The position numbers and the translations under genes are program-made. The notes beneath the pieces are model-generated. The model ran no database searches, was not told where the DNA came from, and worked only from the letters and a program-made list of their open reading frames with translations. From Phyllobacterium myrsinacearum (GTDB lineage Bacteria > Pseudomonadota > Alphaproteobacteria > Rhizobiales > Rhizobiaceae): a stretch of DNA of 55,449 nt. The stretch lies in contig NZ_PVBT01000012.1 in the NCBI RefSeq assembly GCF_002980555.1, positions 1 to 55,449 on the forward strand, in the 5' to 3' direction. Below, piece by piece: positions 34,240-43,355 of this stretch (its first letter is position 1; every line of letters begins with the position of its first letter).

Positions 34240-35072
34240 TGCCTGGCCGCCGTGCTTGCGGGAAACGACACGAACCCGCCCAGGCGGCGCGGTGGCACGG
34301 CGCCCGGGACGGGCGCGGGCAGGTCCGCCGGACCGGCCCGCAGGTTGAACAGGCAGGTCTCCGTGTCGCCGCCGGAGCGCAGCGACCATTGGCGTGATAC
34401 GGCGTCGATGACGATATAATCGTCCTCGCGCCGGTAATTGACGAGGCTTTCGCGCCGCCTGTCATCAACGGCAAGGATGGCAGGCACATCGCCGGTGAAT
34501 TGCATGAAGGTTTTCACCCCGTCGTCAAACACCCAGCTTGGCCGCGCCCTATCGCTGCCCTTGAAGCCGTATTCGAAATTCAAGCGGTCGCGGCGCAGGT
34601 TTTTCAGATTGGGGTTTTTCGTCGCCGCCTCGGCCTGGCGCCACATTTCGGCCGTTCCCCGCGGCCCCGCAGCTTCCGGATAGACGAAACGCACCTTGAA
34701 GGTCTGCTCGCGTGCGGCGCTCGCCGTGTTGATCCGCAGCTCGAATGCATAGCTGCGTCTGGATGTTATCACCGACATGTTGGTCGGGGCGTCCTTCTCG
34801 ACCGGCTTGAGGCTCAAAGCCTTCCTGTTGGCGGCAACAACAATCTGCCAGGAGAGTGTGTCGCCGGCCGCCACGGTGAGGATATCCTCGTCCGCGCCGA
34901 AGAGAATGGTGGTGATGAGCCCATAGGTTGCGGTCACAACGACCACCTGATCGGCCGAATAGGCAACGCTGCGCACGCGCGGATCGGCGCGCCCCGGCTG
35001 GGCAACCAGTTCGGCCGACGCGCCGCCAAGTGTCACGGCCAGGTACAGACAGGCAAGCAGCATGCGTTTCAT
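34236..35072 (-). CDS. virB9: VirB9/TrbG family channel protein
   Basis: A 278-residue periplasmic and outer-membrane core protein with a signal peptide (cleavage after GGASA likely), an N-terminal domain (DPRVRSVAYSADQVVVVTA) and the C-terminal VirB7/VirB10-binding domain (FDDGVKTFMQF, near residue 180). Start and stop both lie in ATGA overlaps with virB8 and virB10. Confidence 0.95.
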   Translation of the reverse strand: MKRMLLACLYLAVTLGGASAELVAQPGRADPRVRSVAYSADQVVVVTATYGLITTILFGADEDILTVAAGDTLSWQIVVAANRKALSLKPVEKDAPTNMSVITSRRSYAFELRINTASAAREQTFKVRFVYPEAAGPRGTAEMWRQAEAATKNPNLKNLRRDRLNFEYGFKGSDRARPSWVFDDGVKTFMQFTGDVPAILAVDDRRRESLVNYRREDDYIVIDAVSRQWSLRSGGDTETCLFNLRAGPADLPAPVPGAVPPRRLGGFVSFPASTAARQ

Positions 35073-35767
35073 GGCGTGAGCCCACCCGGCATGTTTTCCG
35101 GCACGCGGACGTAATCGGTCACGACAAAGCCCAAGGGATTGAACAGCCTGACACGGTTGGAGGCGGGCAATTGCACCTGCCTGTAGCGGACGGTTGCCGA
35201 CCAGCGGTTGACGACATTGCCGCCCTTTATTCTTTCGCGCGTTTCAAAGCGGACATTCATGGTGCCGGCATTCAACGGATTGACCGAGAGGATTTCGGGA
35301 CGGATGTCTCCATCCGTCCCGATCACGGAGACAGGCCCGCGCGGGTTGGCGGGGTTCATCCAGGCCTCATAGGTTTTGAAGGCATCGCCGCGCGGATCCG
35401 ACCACAGCCCGATCATGTCGTAATTGTCAGCCACATAGCGCGGATCATAGGTCTCGCGCCGCAGGACATAATTGCCGACAAAGGCCGCACGCACCGCCTG
35501 CAGCTGCGTGACCTTTTCACCATCCCGGGCAAGGGTGGTCACCGTTTCCATATAGCCGGTGTTTCTGTCGACGATGAGCGGCACGAGTTCCGACCGGATC
35601 AGCGGAAACATCTGCGACAGGGTGAAGGCCAGAATGCCGGCCAGGGTCCAGCCGGCAGCGGCAGCGCCCAGAAGAAGCAGCGACATCATCGTCTGCAACC
35701 GGCCCGTGCGCCCTTGCCAGGTTTCGCCCTCGCGGTAGAGGCTTTCCCATTCGCCATTGCCAGCCAT
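35069..35767 (-). CDS. virB8: VirB8/TrbF family channel protein
   Basis: A 232-residue bitopic inner-membrane protein with a short cytoplasmic N-terminus, one membrane span (MMSLLLLGAAAAGWTLAGIL, about residues 27-46) and a periplasmic VirB8 fold (VAVNRNTGYMET-like region, YVLRRETYDPRYVADNYD). It nucleates the channel. AGGG precedes the ATG. The 140-base spacer upstream carries an ACTAGAGT box, so virB8 may start a separate transcript. Confidence 0.93.
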   Translation of the reverse strand: MAGNGEWESLYREGETWQGRTGRLQTMMSLLLLGAAAAGWTLAGILAFTLSQMFPLIRSELVPLIVDRNTGYMETVTTLARDGEKVTQLQAVRAAFVGNYVLRRETYDPRYVADNYDMIGLWSDPRGDAFKTYEAWMNPANPRGPVSVIGTDGDIRPEILSVNPLNAGTMNVRFETRERIKGGNVVNRWSATVRYRQVQLPASNRVRLFNPLGFVVTDYVRVPENMPGGLTP

Positions 35768-35836
35768 GCGATCACCCTGACATCGCGTCCGATGCGCCCG
35801 CGGCGATCGGACCGGTTGCTGAAGTCCATAAAATCA

Positions 35837-35846
35837 AACTCTAGTT
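35837..35846 (-). promoter_or_regulatory. ACTAGAGT box 3 in the virB6-virB8 spacer
   Basis: Minus strand AACTAGAGTT followed by an AT-rich TGATTTTAT that could be a -10 region, 70 bases before virB8. It is the only non-coding gap of more than about 35 bases within the virB operon. Confidence 0.55.
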
Positions 35847-35907
35847 TTAAAACACTGTCTTTTCAACCGGATTTGCGCGCCGACCGACGGACTCATCCGG
35901 GTTCTGC

Positions 35908-36942
35908 TTACCTATTTCTGCCGCGCAGACGCGCGGTGAGCTGCCGGGAAAAAAGACTGATGCCGGGGCGCGGGCCGAAGGCGCCCCGGCTGCCGCTTGC
36001 CGACCGCGCGGCTGCGACGGCTTCGCCCTTAAGGATCAGTGCCGTTGCAAGGGTGCCCATGGCGACATGCCGGGCGCCGCCGCCGCCCATGCCCTGAAAG
36101 GCAAGACCGGTGCCGAAGGCGAAGGTCTGGGCAAAATCGGGGACCTTGCAGACAAAATAGCAGATCAGCAGCAGATAGCAGGCAAGGGCGACAACCTTGG
36201 CCACCACGCCGGTATTGTCGAAATCGGTGGTGCCGATGGCGGCCATGATCTGGTCGAGGAAGGAAAAGGACAGGCCCAGAATGATGAAGGTGAAGAGCAG
36301 CATGCAAAAGCCGAAGGCCAGGCCCTTCAGCCATGCTTCAAACAGGAAACGCGCCTGTTTGAAGAAATAGGCCATGATGGCGAAAGGGCCGATGGCGAGC
36401 ATGATGGCAATGATGAACTTACCGAACAGGGTAACCCCCGTCAGGATCAGAAGGAGCGGTATCAGTCCGACAAGAACAATGGACATGGCAAGAAGTCCGA
36501 CGATGTTGAGCGATACCCATGAATCATTGGCGCGCATGACAGCGGAGGCGAAATTGTAGCTCCTGACCGCGACATTGCGGACAAGATCGGCCATCCCCTC
36601 GGTACCGACGGCAACGCCGCCCATTTTGGCGGCAAGGGCAGCACCGATCTGTTCGGGGCCGTGCAGCAGAATCTGGCCGGCAAGCGCGTTGAAATCCGGC
36701 CATGACATGATGAAGGCATAGGCGATGACCACCTTGAGCCCGGTGACGGCGGCATCCTGAAGACTGCCGCGGCTGTAGCCCAGAGCCACGCTCAAGCAGT
36801 AGAGGATGACGAAGAGGGTAAAGAGCAGACTCACCAGAGACCGGTTTTCCGCCAGAACGCTCCAGGCGCGGCCGATGCTCTCGCCATTGACCTTGTCGAA
36901 GAAGCGCATGGCATCACCATAGAAGGTAACGAGCAGGTTCAT
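35908..36942 (-). CDS. virB6: VirB6/TrbL family polytopic membrane protein
   Basis: A 344-residue inner-membrane protein with about six or seven spans (for example LFTLFVILYCLSVALGY, LLAMSIVLVGLIPLLLIL, CMLLFTFIILGLSFSFL) and the conserved FGKFIIAIMLAIGPFAIMAYFF segment. It forms part of the translocation path. A Gly-rich turn and basic C-terminus complete it. The start overlaps the virB7 stop in ATGA. Confidence 0.93.
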   Translation of the reverse strand: MNLLVTFYGDAMRFFDKVNGESIGRAWSVLAENRSLVSLLFTLFVILYCLSVALGYSRGSLQDAAVTGLKVVIAYAFIMSWPDFNALAGQILLHGPEQIGAALAAKMGGVAVGTEGMADLVRNVAVRSYNFASAVMRANDSWVSLNIVGLLAMSIVLVGLIPLLLILTGVTLFGKFIIAIMLAIGPFAIMAYFFKQARFLFEAWLKGLAFGFCMLLFTFIILGLSFSFLDQIMAAIGTTDFDNTGVVAKVVALACYLLLICYFVCKVPDFAQTFAFGTGLAFQGMGGGGARHVAMGTLATALILKGEAVAAARSASGSRGAFGPRPGISLFSRQLTARLRGRNR

Positions 36943-37187
36943 GGTGCAGTGCGCCGCGGCGCAGAGACGAAGCGGAGCGGATTGACCGGCCGCATCGGGC
37001 CGCAGCCGTCACCGGTCAGACGTCCGGGCTGCAGCGCGAACGGCGCACCGGCGGGCGGCAGCGGCTGAAGATAGGCGTTCGCTGCGATCGGATTGTCGCG
37101 TGACGAACATTTTGCCAGTCTTTCCGACCGCGCCGCGCAGGCCGATGCCAGCGCACCGGCTATCAGAATGACGATCCCCGTTTTCAT
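36939..37187 (-). CDS. VirB7-like lipoprotein
   Basis: An 82-residue protein with a short signal sequence and lipobox A-S-A-C at Cys17, so it should be a lipidated outer-membrane protein. VirB7 lipoproteins stabilise VirB9, and the gene sits directly between virB5 and virB6 with ATGA overlaps on both sides. It is longer than typical VirB7 (about 45-60 residues) and has a Pro/Ala-rich tail, as in TrbH-like versions. Confidence 0.8.
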   Translation of the reverse strand: MKTGIVILIAGALASACAARSERLAKCSSRDNPIAANAYLQPLPPAGAPFALQPGRLTGDGCGPMRPVNPLRFVSAPRRTAP

Positions 37188-37969
37188 GGCCGGCTTCGCT
37201 TCTCCTGCTGCAGTGCCTGCAGGCGGGCGCGGATATCGCCATAGGCGCTGCCTCTTGCATCGCTAACGGCAATCGGTGCCAGAGCCCTGTTGCGCTCGGA
37301 CATGGCGGCGATACCGGCGCGCTGTTGTTCGGACAGCAGATGCACCTGACTGTTCAGCGATCCGACGGCTTCATTGGTCGTCTGGTTGCCCTGCAGCACC
37401 ATCTGCGTGTTCTGCTCCAGAGCCCCTTTCAGATCGCCGGCAGCCCCGACATGCCGCGCCGCATCGTTAAAACCCTCGGAGCGCTGCCTGGCCGCCGCAT
37501 TCATGGCATCGGTCAATGCGGCCATGGTGGTCAGGCTCCGCACCGCCTGATCATAATTCCTGCTGCTTGCCGTGGAACCATTGCCAAACTGATCGGCCAG
37601 CGATTTCACCAGGTTGAGGCCGTTGATAAGTTTTGCAGCGCTGTTCTGGAATGGAGCGCCAATGCCGCCAAACGCGGCCTGATTGGCCTGAAGGACGGCG
37701 GCAAGGTCAGGCGCTCCGGCCATGGAAAAGCCCTGACCCGTCGCCAGTTTCGCAAAAAGCGCGGCATCCTGACCGCGTTCACCGGTGACGGCCTGCAAGG
37801 TTCGGTGCGTATGGTCCTTGACAAGGGACGTGTCGGCCTGGATCTGCCGCGACAATTCCCTGATCTGGCTGGCAAGTCTGATATTCTCGGCGTCTCTCAC
37901 CCGGACCTGCGCCGTGGCGGCGCTCATCGTCAGGATGGAGCAGACCAAAACATAGAACACGGCTTTCAT
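37184..37969 (-). CDS. virB5: VirB5/TrbJ family pilus-associated protein
   Basis: A 261-residue exported protein (signal cleavage after SAATA likely) that is almost all helical and rich in Gln, Ala and Asn, as expected for the minor pilus component VirB5. AAGGAG precedes the ATG at 37969; the ATG at 37987 contains that site and is less likely. It ends in an ATGA overlap with the VirB7-like gene. Confidence 0.85.
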   Translation of the reverse strand: MKAVFYVLVCSILTMSAATAQVRVRDAENIRLASQIRELSRQIQADTSLVKDHTHRTLQAVTGERGQDAALFAKLATGQGFSMAGAPDLAAVLQANQAAFGGIGAPFQNSAAKLINGLNLVKSLADQFGNGSTASSRNYDQAVRSLTTMAALTDAMNAAARQRSEGFNDAARHVGAAGDLKGALEQNTQMVLQGNQTTNEAVGSLNSQVHLLSEQQRAGIAAMSERNRALAPIAVSDARGSAYGDIRARLQALQQEKRSRP

Positions 37970-38002
37970 CGCCTTTCTCCTTTCCATAGAACGGCATGCT
38001 CA

Positions 38003-39121
38003 TCACTGCGGCGCCGCTCTGACGATTGCCAGATATGCACCGGCCTCCCCGTGCATCAGATCCAATGTTGCCTCGCGCTGTGCCCGTCGCTGCAGGGCGG
38101 CAAGCCATGCCCCGACATTGCCGACCGATGGCACGCGATAGCAGCGCGCAGCGCCGGGCGCGCCGATCCCTGCCGGGCACGGCACTTCGCCGGCCATGCT
38201 CCCGTCAGCGCCGCGATGGCGTTCACCGGTATCGGCGGCCCGGCTGGCCGTTGACATGGTGCGCATGGCCTCGAGCGCGGCCGTTGCCGATTGGCGGCCG
38301 GCGGCAAGGCTCCGTGTCAGGAGATCATTGACGATCCGCGCGCGTGCCAATTTGGCCTGGCTGTTGCGGTCGAGAGCCTGTTTGAGCGCTTCGCTGCAGT
38401 CCGATAGAAGCGGCGGCACGGGCGGCGGACCCGCAGATTGCTCCGACCTGGCGGCAGTGAAGGCACGGTAATGGGCCGAGACGCGCCGGACATAGTTGCG
38501 GGTTTCGGCAATAGTCGGAATCTGGCCGTTGCGCAGGCTCGCCCGGTTGGGTCCGGCATTATAGGCGGCAGCGGCAAGATCCATGCGCCCGCCGAACCGG
38601 TCGAGATTGGCCTTCAGATAGCGCATGCCGCCGCGAATATTGCCTTCAAGACTATAAGGATTGACCCCAAGCGCGGCAGCCGTTGCCGGCATCAGCTGCA
38701 TGACGCCGATGGCACCGGCCGCCGAGCGGGCATTCTGGCTGAAATGCGATTCCTGCTGGGCGATGGCAAGAGCAAGGTTCGGATCAATGCCCTCTTGCTT
38801 TGCCATGCGCCGGACCATGGCAGCGACGGTCTCCCGGCCGGCTGCAATGGCGGCGCTGCCCGGCACGGCCGCAGCATCGCCGGCGGTACAGGGACCGGAG
38901 GCCGCATCCTGCGGGGGGACAGCGCTCTGCACCATGCCGCCCGTTGCATTTTTGATGACACGCATGTGCCCGCCAGAGCGCTTCATCCGCGATCCGGTCT
39001 CGCCCTGCGCCTCCGCACGCGCGGCATCATTGACGAGTACCTCGGCCCTGCCGGCACCCGGCGCGGGAACGAGCGCGACCAGCGTCAGCAAAACCGCATG
39101 GCTATGGCGCGGCATGGTCAT
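38003..39121 (-). CDS. Lytic transglycosylase, second copy in the virB operon
   Basis: A 372-residue exported SLT-type peptidoglycan hydrolase. The catalytic domain is clear: LALAIAQQESHFSQNARSAA (catalytic Glu), GAIGVMQLMPATA, and AAAYNAGPNR. A signal peptide precedes an N-terminal region with a CSGPC-like Cys, and the C-terminus has a further 150-residue helical, Cys-containing part unlike standard VirB1. AAGGAG precedes the ATG at 39121, overlapping virB4 by 20 bases. The operon also encodes another transglycosylase at 42272. Confidence 0.88.
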   Translation of the reverse strand: MTMPRHSHAVLLTLVALVPAPGAGRAEVLVNDAARAEAQGETGSRMKRSGGHMRVIKNATGGMVQSAVPPQDAASGPCTAGDAAAVPGSAAIAAGRETVAAMVRRMAKQEGIDPNLALAIAQQESHFSQNARSAAGAIGVMQLMPATAAALGVNPYSLEGNIRGGMRYLKANLDRFGGRMDLAAAAYNAGPNRASLRNGQIPTIAETRNYVRRVSAHYRAFTAARSEQSAGPPPVPPLLSDCSEALKQALDRNSQAKLARARIVNDLLTRSLAAGRQSATAALEAMRTMSTASRAADTGERHRGADGSMAGEVPCPAGIGAPGAARCYRVPSVGNVGAWLAALQRRAQREATLDLMHGEAGAYLAIVRAAPQ

Positions 39122-41609
39122 GATTTTCTCCTTCCTGTGGCGGCCAGCCGCAGAAGGCGGGCAGCCAGGCACTGGGGTCATCGCCATATTTCTGCCGCAG
39201 CGCCTCGCATTCGCGCACCGTTGTCTCGCGGCCGCTGAGCACCTTGACGAAATCCATCATGTGCGACAGGTCAAGGCGGGCAATGACGGAAGCCTTTGCG
39301 TGCTTGATCAACATGAAATGGCTGGCCGGATCGGCGTTCTTCACCCAATCGAATTCGGCGCGCGAGAGGCTGAAATGCCGGCGGTATGAGGGGATGTCCG
39401 CCTTGGCATTGGCGAAGAAAATATTGGTGGATGTCTGTTCGATGATGGTCCGCGCCACCTTTGATTCCACCACGTCGGAGGCGGACTGCGTGCCGAAGAT
39501 CACCATGCCGTTGCGCTTGCGGATGGTCTTGAAATAATCCTTCAAGAAATCGATGAAGACATCATCGTCGAGAAGCCGCCAGGCCTCATCCATGAGATTG
39601 ATGACCGGCGCGCCGTCATAGATTTCGTCCAGGCGGTGAAACATGTACAAGAGCGCTGCGGTGCGCAGCGCAGGCGTATCAAGGATGCGCGTCATGTCAA
39701 AGCCGATACAGTTTGACCTGAGATCCATTGCATCGCGCTCATTGTCGAACAGCCAGGCATGGGGACCATGCCCGATCCATTTGTCAAGACGGGCCGACAG
39801 GCCGCCATCGCTGTGCTGCCTGCCGTCGAAAAGGGTCTTGAGCGAGGATAGACGGCGCATGGCAATATCGCGGGTTGTCAGGATCGTTGCCAATGCGCTG
39901 GCGATGATGGCTTCCTCTTGCGCGGAAAGGCTTGTTCCGTTGTCCGGTTTGAGCATGTAGCCGACAAGCCGCAGCAGAAAGGCACGGTTGCGCGCCGTAT
40001 CGGGCAAAAGCAGCGGATTCCAACCCGACGGCCTGCCCGGATCCAGGGTCAGATAGGTACCGCCCACGGCGCGCACCATCGGGTCCAGACCGCGGTCCTT
40101 GTCAAAGATGACGGTTTTCAGGCGGCGGTCCACCCGGTGCGCCTCAAGGACGAGGAATGCCATGACCACCGTCTTACCGGAGCCCGTCGGGCCGAAGACG
40201 GTGGTGTGGCCGACGTCCCGTTCATGGAAATTGAAGAAGAAGGGCGTGCCCGACGTGGTTTCGAAGATGGTGATCGCCGGGCCCCAATGATTGCCGTCCG
40301 GGCGGCCATAGGGGTAGGCATGGAAGGAGGCAAAACCGGCAAAATTGAGCGTCGATATGACGGCGCGCCGGGCAATATAGGCATGATTGCCCGGCAGTTG
40401 CGCCCAGTAGCAGGGTTCGCAGTTGAAATCCTCGCGCACATAGGAAGCACCGATTGCGCCGAGCTGGGCGCCGATGTCGGCGACCGCGTCGTCGAGCGCA
40501 GCCGTCGAGGCGGCGATCGGCATGAGCGTCAGATGATGTTCGGCAAAGGCAACCTCCTTGCGGGCCAACTGGTCGCGCGCAAGCGCCAGATCGTCCTGCA
40601 GGCTCGATCCCGCTTCGTCGGCCTTGGCAAGCTGGCGGTCCAGCCGGTCGATCCGGCCGCGGGCGACGAGGTCATCGAGAAAGGACAGGGACTGCGTGAG
40701 GATCATTTCGTGCGGAAGCTGCAGCACATAGTCCAGCATGCCGGCGCCGGTTTCGGCCGGATAGTCCTTGAGGGATACCAGTGCGGCGAAGCGCGCATGA
40801 TCCGGCACCGGTCCCTCCAGATGGATGCAGCGGTTGCCGATCGAAATGCGCTGGCCCGGCAGAAGCTGGTCGAGCGGCGAGGCGCCGAGGCGGACGGGCC
40901 GCATCCGGCCCGCATTGAGGAGAGCGTGGAGGAACTCGGCCTGTTCGCAAAACCAGGCGGTCTTGCCGTCCTGCGGCAGGGGGCGGCCGGGGATTCGATC
41001 CTGATAGAAATAGGACCCATCCGGACGCGTGATCGTGTACCGTTCAACATCCCGCAGCGGTTTGGGGCCATAGGCATCGAGCGTCTTGACGAGGGCGCTG
41101 ATCCCCTCAGCGAGCCTGTCGCACAACTCCTGCCGGATGCGCCGGCCGGCGTCCCGGCCGCGCGGCAGCAGCCGTGACAGGGCGGTGTCATGGGCAAAGA
41201 GCGGCCGAATGACAAGGGTGAGGTAAAGGTCATTGACGAACATTTCATGGCGCGCGATGTGGCGCTGATACTGCGCGTCAAGCCGGGTAATGAAAGGGTT
41301 GCCCGTATCGGCCGGCAGGGTTGGCCGCACCTTGCGGCGAATGGTGTGGCTATAGAGGGAAAAACTGCCAAGCGAGGCTATTGCGCGCAAGGCGGTGTTG
41401 CGGTTTTTCTGCAGAAGATTGATCTCATCAATATCGGCGGTTTCAAAGGAAAACCCGTTCAGCCGGATGGTCGACAGAAGGCACCCGGTTTTGGTGCCGA
41501 TGACGCCATTTGCGACCGGGCGCAAATAGGGGATATGGCTGCCGATGGACCGATCGGCAAAAATCCGCCAGCCATGCACGAGAGAGGATTTGAGCCCGGT
41601 CGCAACCAT
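39102..41609 (-). CDS. virB4: VirB4/TrbE family secretion ATPase
   Basis: An 835-residue ATPase that powers pilus assembly and transfer. The N-terminal CagE/TrbE domain is followed by Walker A GPTGSGKT (about residue 471) and Walker B INLMDEAWRLL (about 670), then a GTQSASDVVESKVARTI segment typical of the family. The ATG at 41609 lies one base after the virB3 stop with GGAG six bases upstream, so the longer ORF is not used. Confidence 0.96.
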   Translation of the reverse strand: MVATGLKSSLVHGWRIFADRSIGSHIPYLRPVANGVIGTKTGCLLSTIRLNGFSFETADIDEINLLQKNRNTALRAIASLGSFSLYSHTIRRKVRPTLPADTGNPFITRLDAQYQRHIARHEMFVNDLYLTLVIRPLFAHDTALSRLLPRGRDAGRRIRQELCDRLAEGISALVKTLDAYGPKPLRDVERYTITRPDGSYFYQDRIPGRPLPQDGKTAWFCEQAEFLHALLNAGRMRPVRLGASPLDQLLPGQRISIGNRCIHLEGPVPDHARFAALVSLKDYPAETGAGMLDYVLQLPHEMILTQSLSFLDDLVARGRIDRLDRQLAKADEAGSSLQDDLALARDQLARKEVAFAEHHLTLMPIAASTAALDDAVADIGAQLGAIGASYVREDFNCEPCYWAQLPGNHAYIARRAVISTLNFAGFASFHAYPYGRPDGNHWGPAITIFETTSGTPFFFNFHERDVGHTTVFGPTGSGKTVVMAFLVLEAHRVDRRLKTVIFDKDRGLDPMVRAVGGTYLTLDPGRPSGWNPLLLPDTARNRAFLLRLVGYMLKPDNGTSLSAQEEAIIASALATILTTRDIAMRRLSSLKTLFDGRQHSDGGLSARLDKWIGHGPHAWLFDNERDAMDLRSNCIGFDMTRILDTPALRTAALLYMFHRLDEIYDGAPVINLMDEAWRLLDDDVFIDFLKDYFKTIRKRNGMVIFGTQSASDVVESKVARTIIEQTSTNIFFANAKADIPSYRRHFSLSRAEFDWVKNADPASHFMLIKHAKASVIARLDLSHMMDFVKVLSGRETTVRECEALRQKYGDDPSAWLPAFCGWPPQEGENHDHAAP

Positions 41610-41610
41610 A

Positions 41611-41937
41611 TCAGGCTCCATAGGTGCGCACACCGCCAAGCGAGCGACCGACCGGATTGCGGCCGCAGGCGGATTGCCGGAAAAGAATCTCGAAGAACCA
41701 CAGATCGCCTTTCACACACAGCACATAGAGCGCCACATGGCAGACGCAGAGGGCAAGCGGCAGCCACAGGATCGATCCGAGAATGAGATAGACCATCATC
41801 GAGATGAAGGCTTCGACACAGACATAGAGATAGGGAACGCCCAGAATGGTCGGGGGCCGCGTCAGGGCAAGGATGACGGGAAAGGTAGCGACATGATCGT
41901 CACCGTGCTCGTGATCATTGTGATAGCCAAAATCCAT
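41611..41937 (-). CDS. virB3: VirB3/TrbD family membrane protein
   Basis: A 108-residue inner-membrane protein with two or three hydrophobic segments (EAFISMMVYLILGSILWLPL, then LALCVCHVALYVLCV) and the conserved LTRPPTILGVPY motif at the N-terminus. It works with VirB4 in pilus biogenesis. The His/Asp-rich first 20 residues are unusual. An AGGGGG stands before the ATG at 41937. Confidence 0.88.
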   Translation of the reverse strand: MDFGYHNDHEHGDDHVATFPVILALTRPPTILGVPYLYVCVEAFISMMVYLILGSILWLPLALCVCHVALYVLCVKGDLWFFEILFRQSACGRNPVGRSLGGVRTYGA

Positions 41938-41951
41938 GTCGGCGGGCCCCC

Positions 41952-42275
41952 TCAATTACCGGCCAGGAAGCCGACGAGCTCGGCGGCGGCAAACATGCCG
42001 GCCAAGGCGCCGCCGACCCGCAGCAAGGCACCCCAGGACCAGAAGCCAAAGGCCGCGGCAAGGAACATGCCGATAAAGGCCATTGCCCCGACGGAACGCC
42101 CGAATTTTCCGGTGAAAAACTGGACGAGACGGTCGGCGGCGTTTTCCAGTTTCTGCAGACTCTGGGCAGCGGCGGAATCCGTCCGGAACAGCATCAGCAT
42201 CCCGATGCACAGGCCAAGTATCACGCCATGCAACACCAGCCTGCGCTGGAGCGTGGATCGCAGCGGCCGCATCAT
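41952..42275 (-). CDS. virB2: VirB2/TrbC family pilin
   Basis: A 107-residue prepilin with a long signal sequence (cleavage after DSAAA likely) and two hydrophobic helices (VGAMAFIGMFLAAAFGFW and LAGMFAAAELVGFLAG) joined by a short loop, as in the conjugative major pilin. AAGGAG precedes the ATG at 42275, which overlaps the upstream transglycosylase stop in ATGA. Longer in-frame starts are inside that gene. Confidence 0.9.
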   Translation of the reverse strand: MMRPLRSTLQRRLVLHGVILGLCIGMLMLFRTDSAAAQSLQKLENAADRLVQFFTGKFGRSVGAMAFIGMFLAAAFGFWSWGALLRVGGALAGMFAAAELVGFLAGN

Positions 42276-43072
42276 GGCTTCTCCTTCAACATGCGTGCAG
42301 GCAGTCCAGCTGATCCTGCCGGCAGCGCCGGTTGAGGCTCCGGCATCACGGGCCCGCCATCGGAATAGATGAGCATCAACGACGATATCCGGTCGCGCCG
42401 GGGCGAGCCTCCGCGCGGCGCCGCGGCGTGCCACGGCGCGCTGCGGATGTCCCGCTGCGCTTGATTTGTGCCGGTGTAAAGCCCGATGACCCTCGTGACA
42501 TAGGCGGCGGTTTCGCGGATGAGGGGCAGGGAGGCGCGCGCGTCGACCCGCGGTTCACCGGCATGATAGGCGCTGGCGATGAGAACGGGGTTGCGATATT
42601 TTTCGGCCAGGATGTGCAGGAACCGCGCGGCGGCGCGGATGTTTTGAGCGGGCACCGTCAGATCAGCGGCACCCAATGCACGGCCGGTGGCGGGCATGAG
42701 CTGCATCAGGCCGACGGCCCCCGCGGGACTGATAGCGGCCGGATCGAAGGCCGCATTTTCGCTGTGCAGGATTGCCAGCATCAGATTGATGTCCACGCGC
42801 TCATGGCGTGCCGCGTCGATGAGGATACGGGCATAGTCCTCCGGCACCGGCGCCAGAAGGTCCGGGCGGGGCGGCGCATCCACCCCCAACGAGATGACCG
42901 GCGATCCGCCGGGGCCCGCCGCAAGCGGCAGGGCGACATCCGTAAGAGGCAATGATGGGCCGCGCTCTTGGCCGGCTGCAACCGACAACATCGACACGAG
43001 AAGGACGGCGCCGCAGGGCAGGGCAGCGGCGCTGAAATTCGGGCAACCGAAGGTTCGAAGGCGCATTTTCAT
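42272..43072 (-). CDS. virB1: VirB1-like lytic transglycosylase, first gene of the virB operon
   Basis: A 266-residue exported peptidoglycan hydrolase. The catalytic region LMLAILHSENAAFDPAAISP has Glu in the expected place, followed by GAVGLMQLMPATGRALG and ASAYHAGEPRVD. It should open the cell wall for channel assembly. It is the first gene of the operon and is followed by virB2 in an ATGA overlap. Its upstream region is the long AT-rich spacer with two ACTAGAGT boxes. Confidence 0.9.
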   Translation of the reverse strand: MKMRLRTFGCPNFSAAALPCGAVLLVSMLSVAAGQERGPSLPLTDVALPLAAGPGGSPVISLGVDAPPRPDLLAPVPEDYARILIDAARHERVDINLMLAILHSENAAFDPAAISPAGAVGLMQLMPATGRALGAADLTVPAQNIRAAARFLHILAEKYRNPVLIASAYHAGEPRVDARASLPLIRETAAYVTRVIGLYTGTNQAQRDIRSAPWHAAAPRGGSPRRDRISSLMLIYSDGGPVMPEPQPALPAGSAGLPARMLKEKP

Positions 43073-43280
43073 GGCAAGAAAATCTCCATCTCGCCATTAT
43101 ACACAATATTTCTAGTATTTCAACAATTTATTTTTCATTATAACTTTAATGCATAATATTTATATTACAAATCTCGTAAAATATATTCGCAACTTATGTA
43201 AGTAATAAAAACTATATTTCTTTTATACGCTTTCGTATCCTGCGTTATTCGAAGTCCTTCCATGAATTACCTATAAATAC

Positions 43281-43290
43281 AACTCTAGTT
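43281..43290 (-). promoter_or_regulatory. ACTAGAGT box 4, facing the virB operon
   Basis: Minus strand AACTAGAGTT followed by GTATTTATAG, a plausible -10 region. It is 209 bases before virB1, so the transcript would have a long AT-rich leader. Confidence 0.55.
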
Positions 43291-43355
43291 TTACTTTTCG
43301 ATCTGCTGAACCCACCCGAAGGCCGGGCGGCCCGCTGCCAGCTTCACAAGAATAA

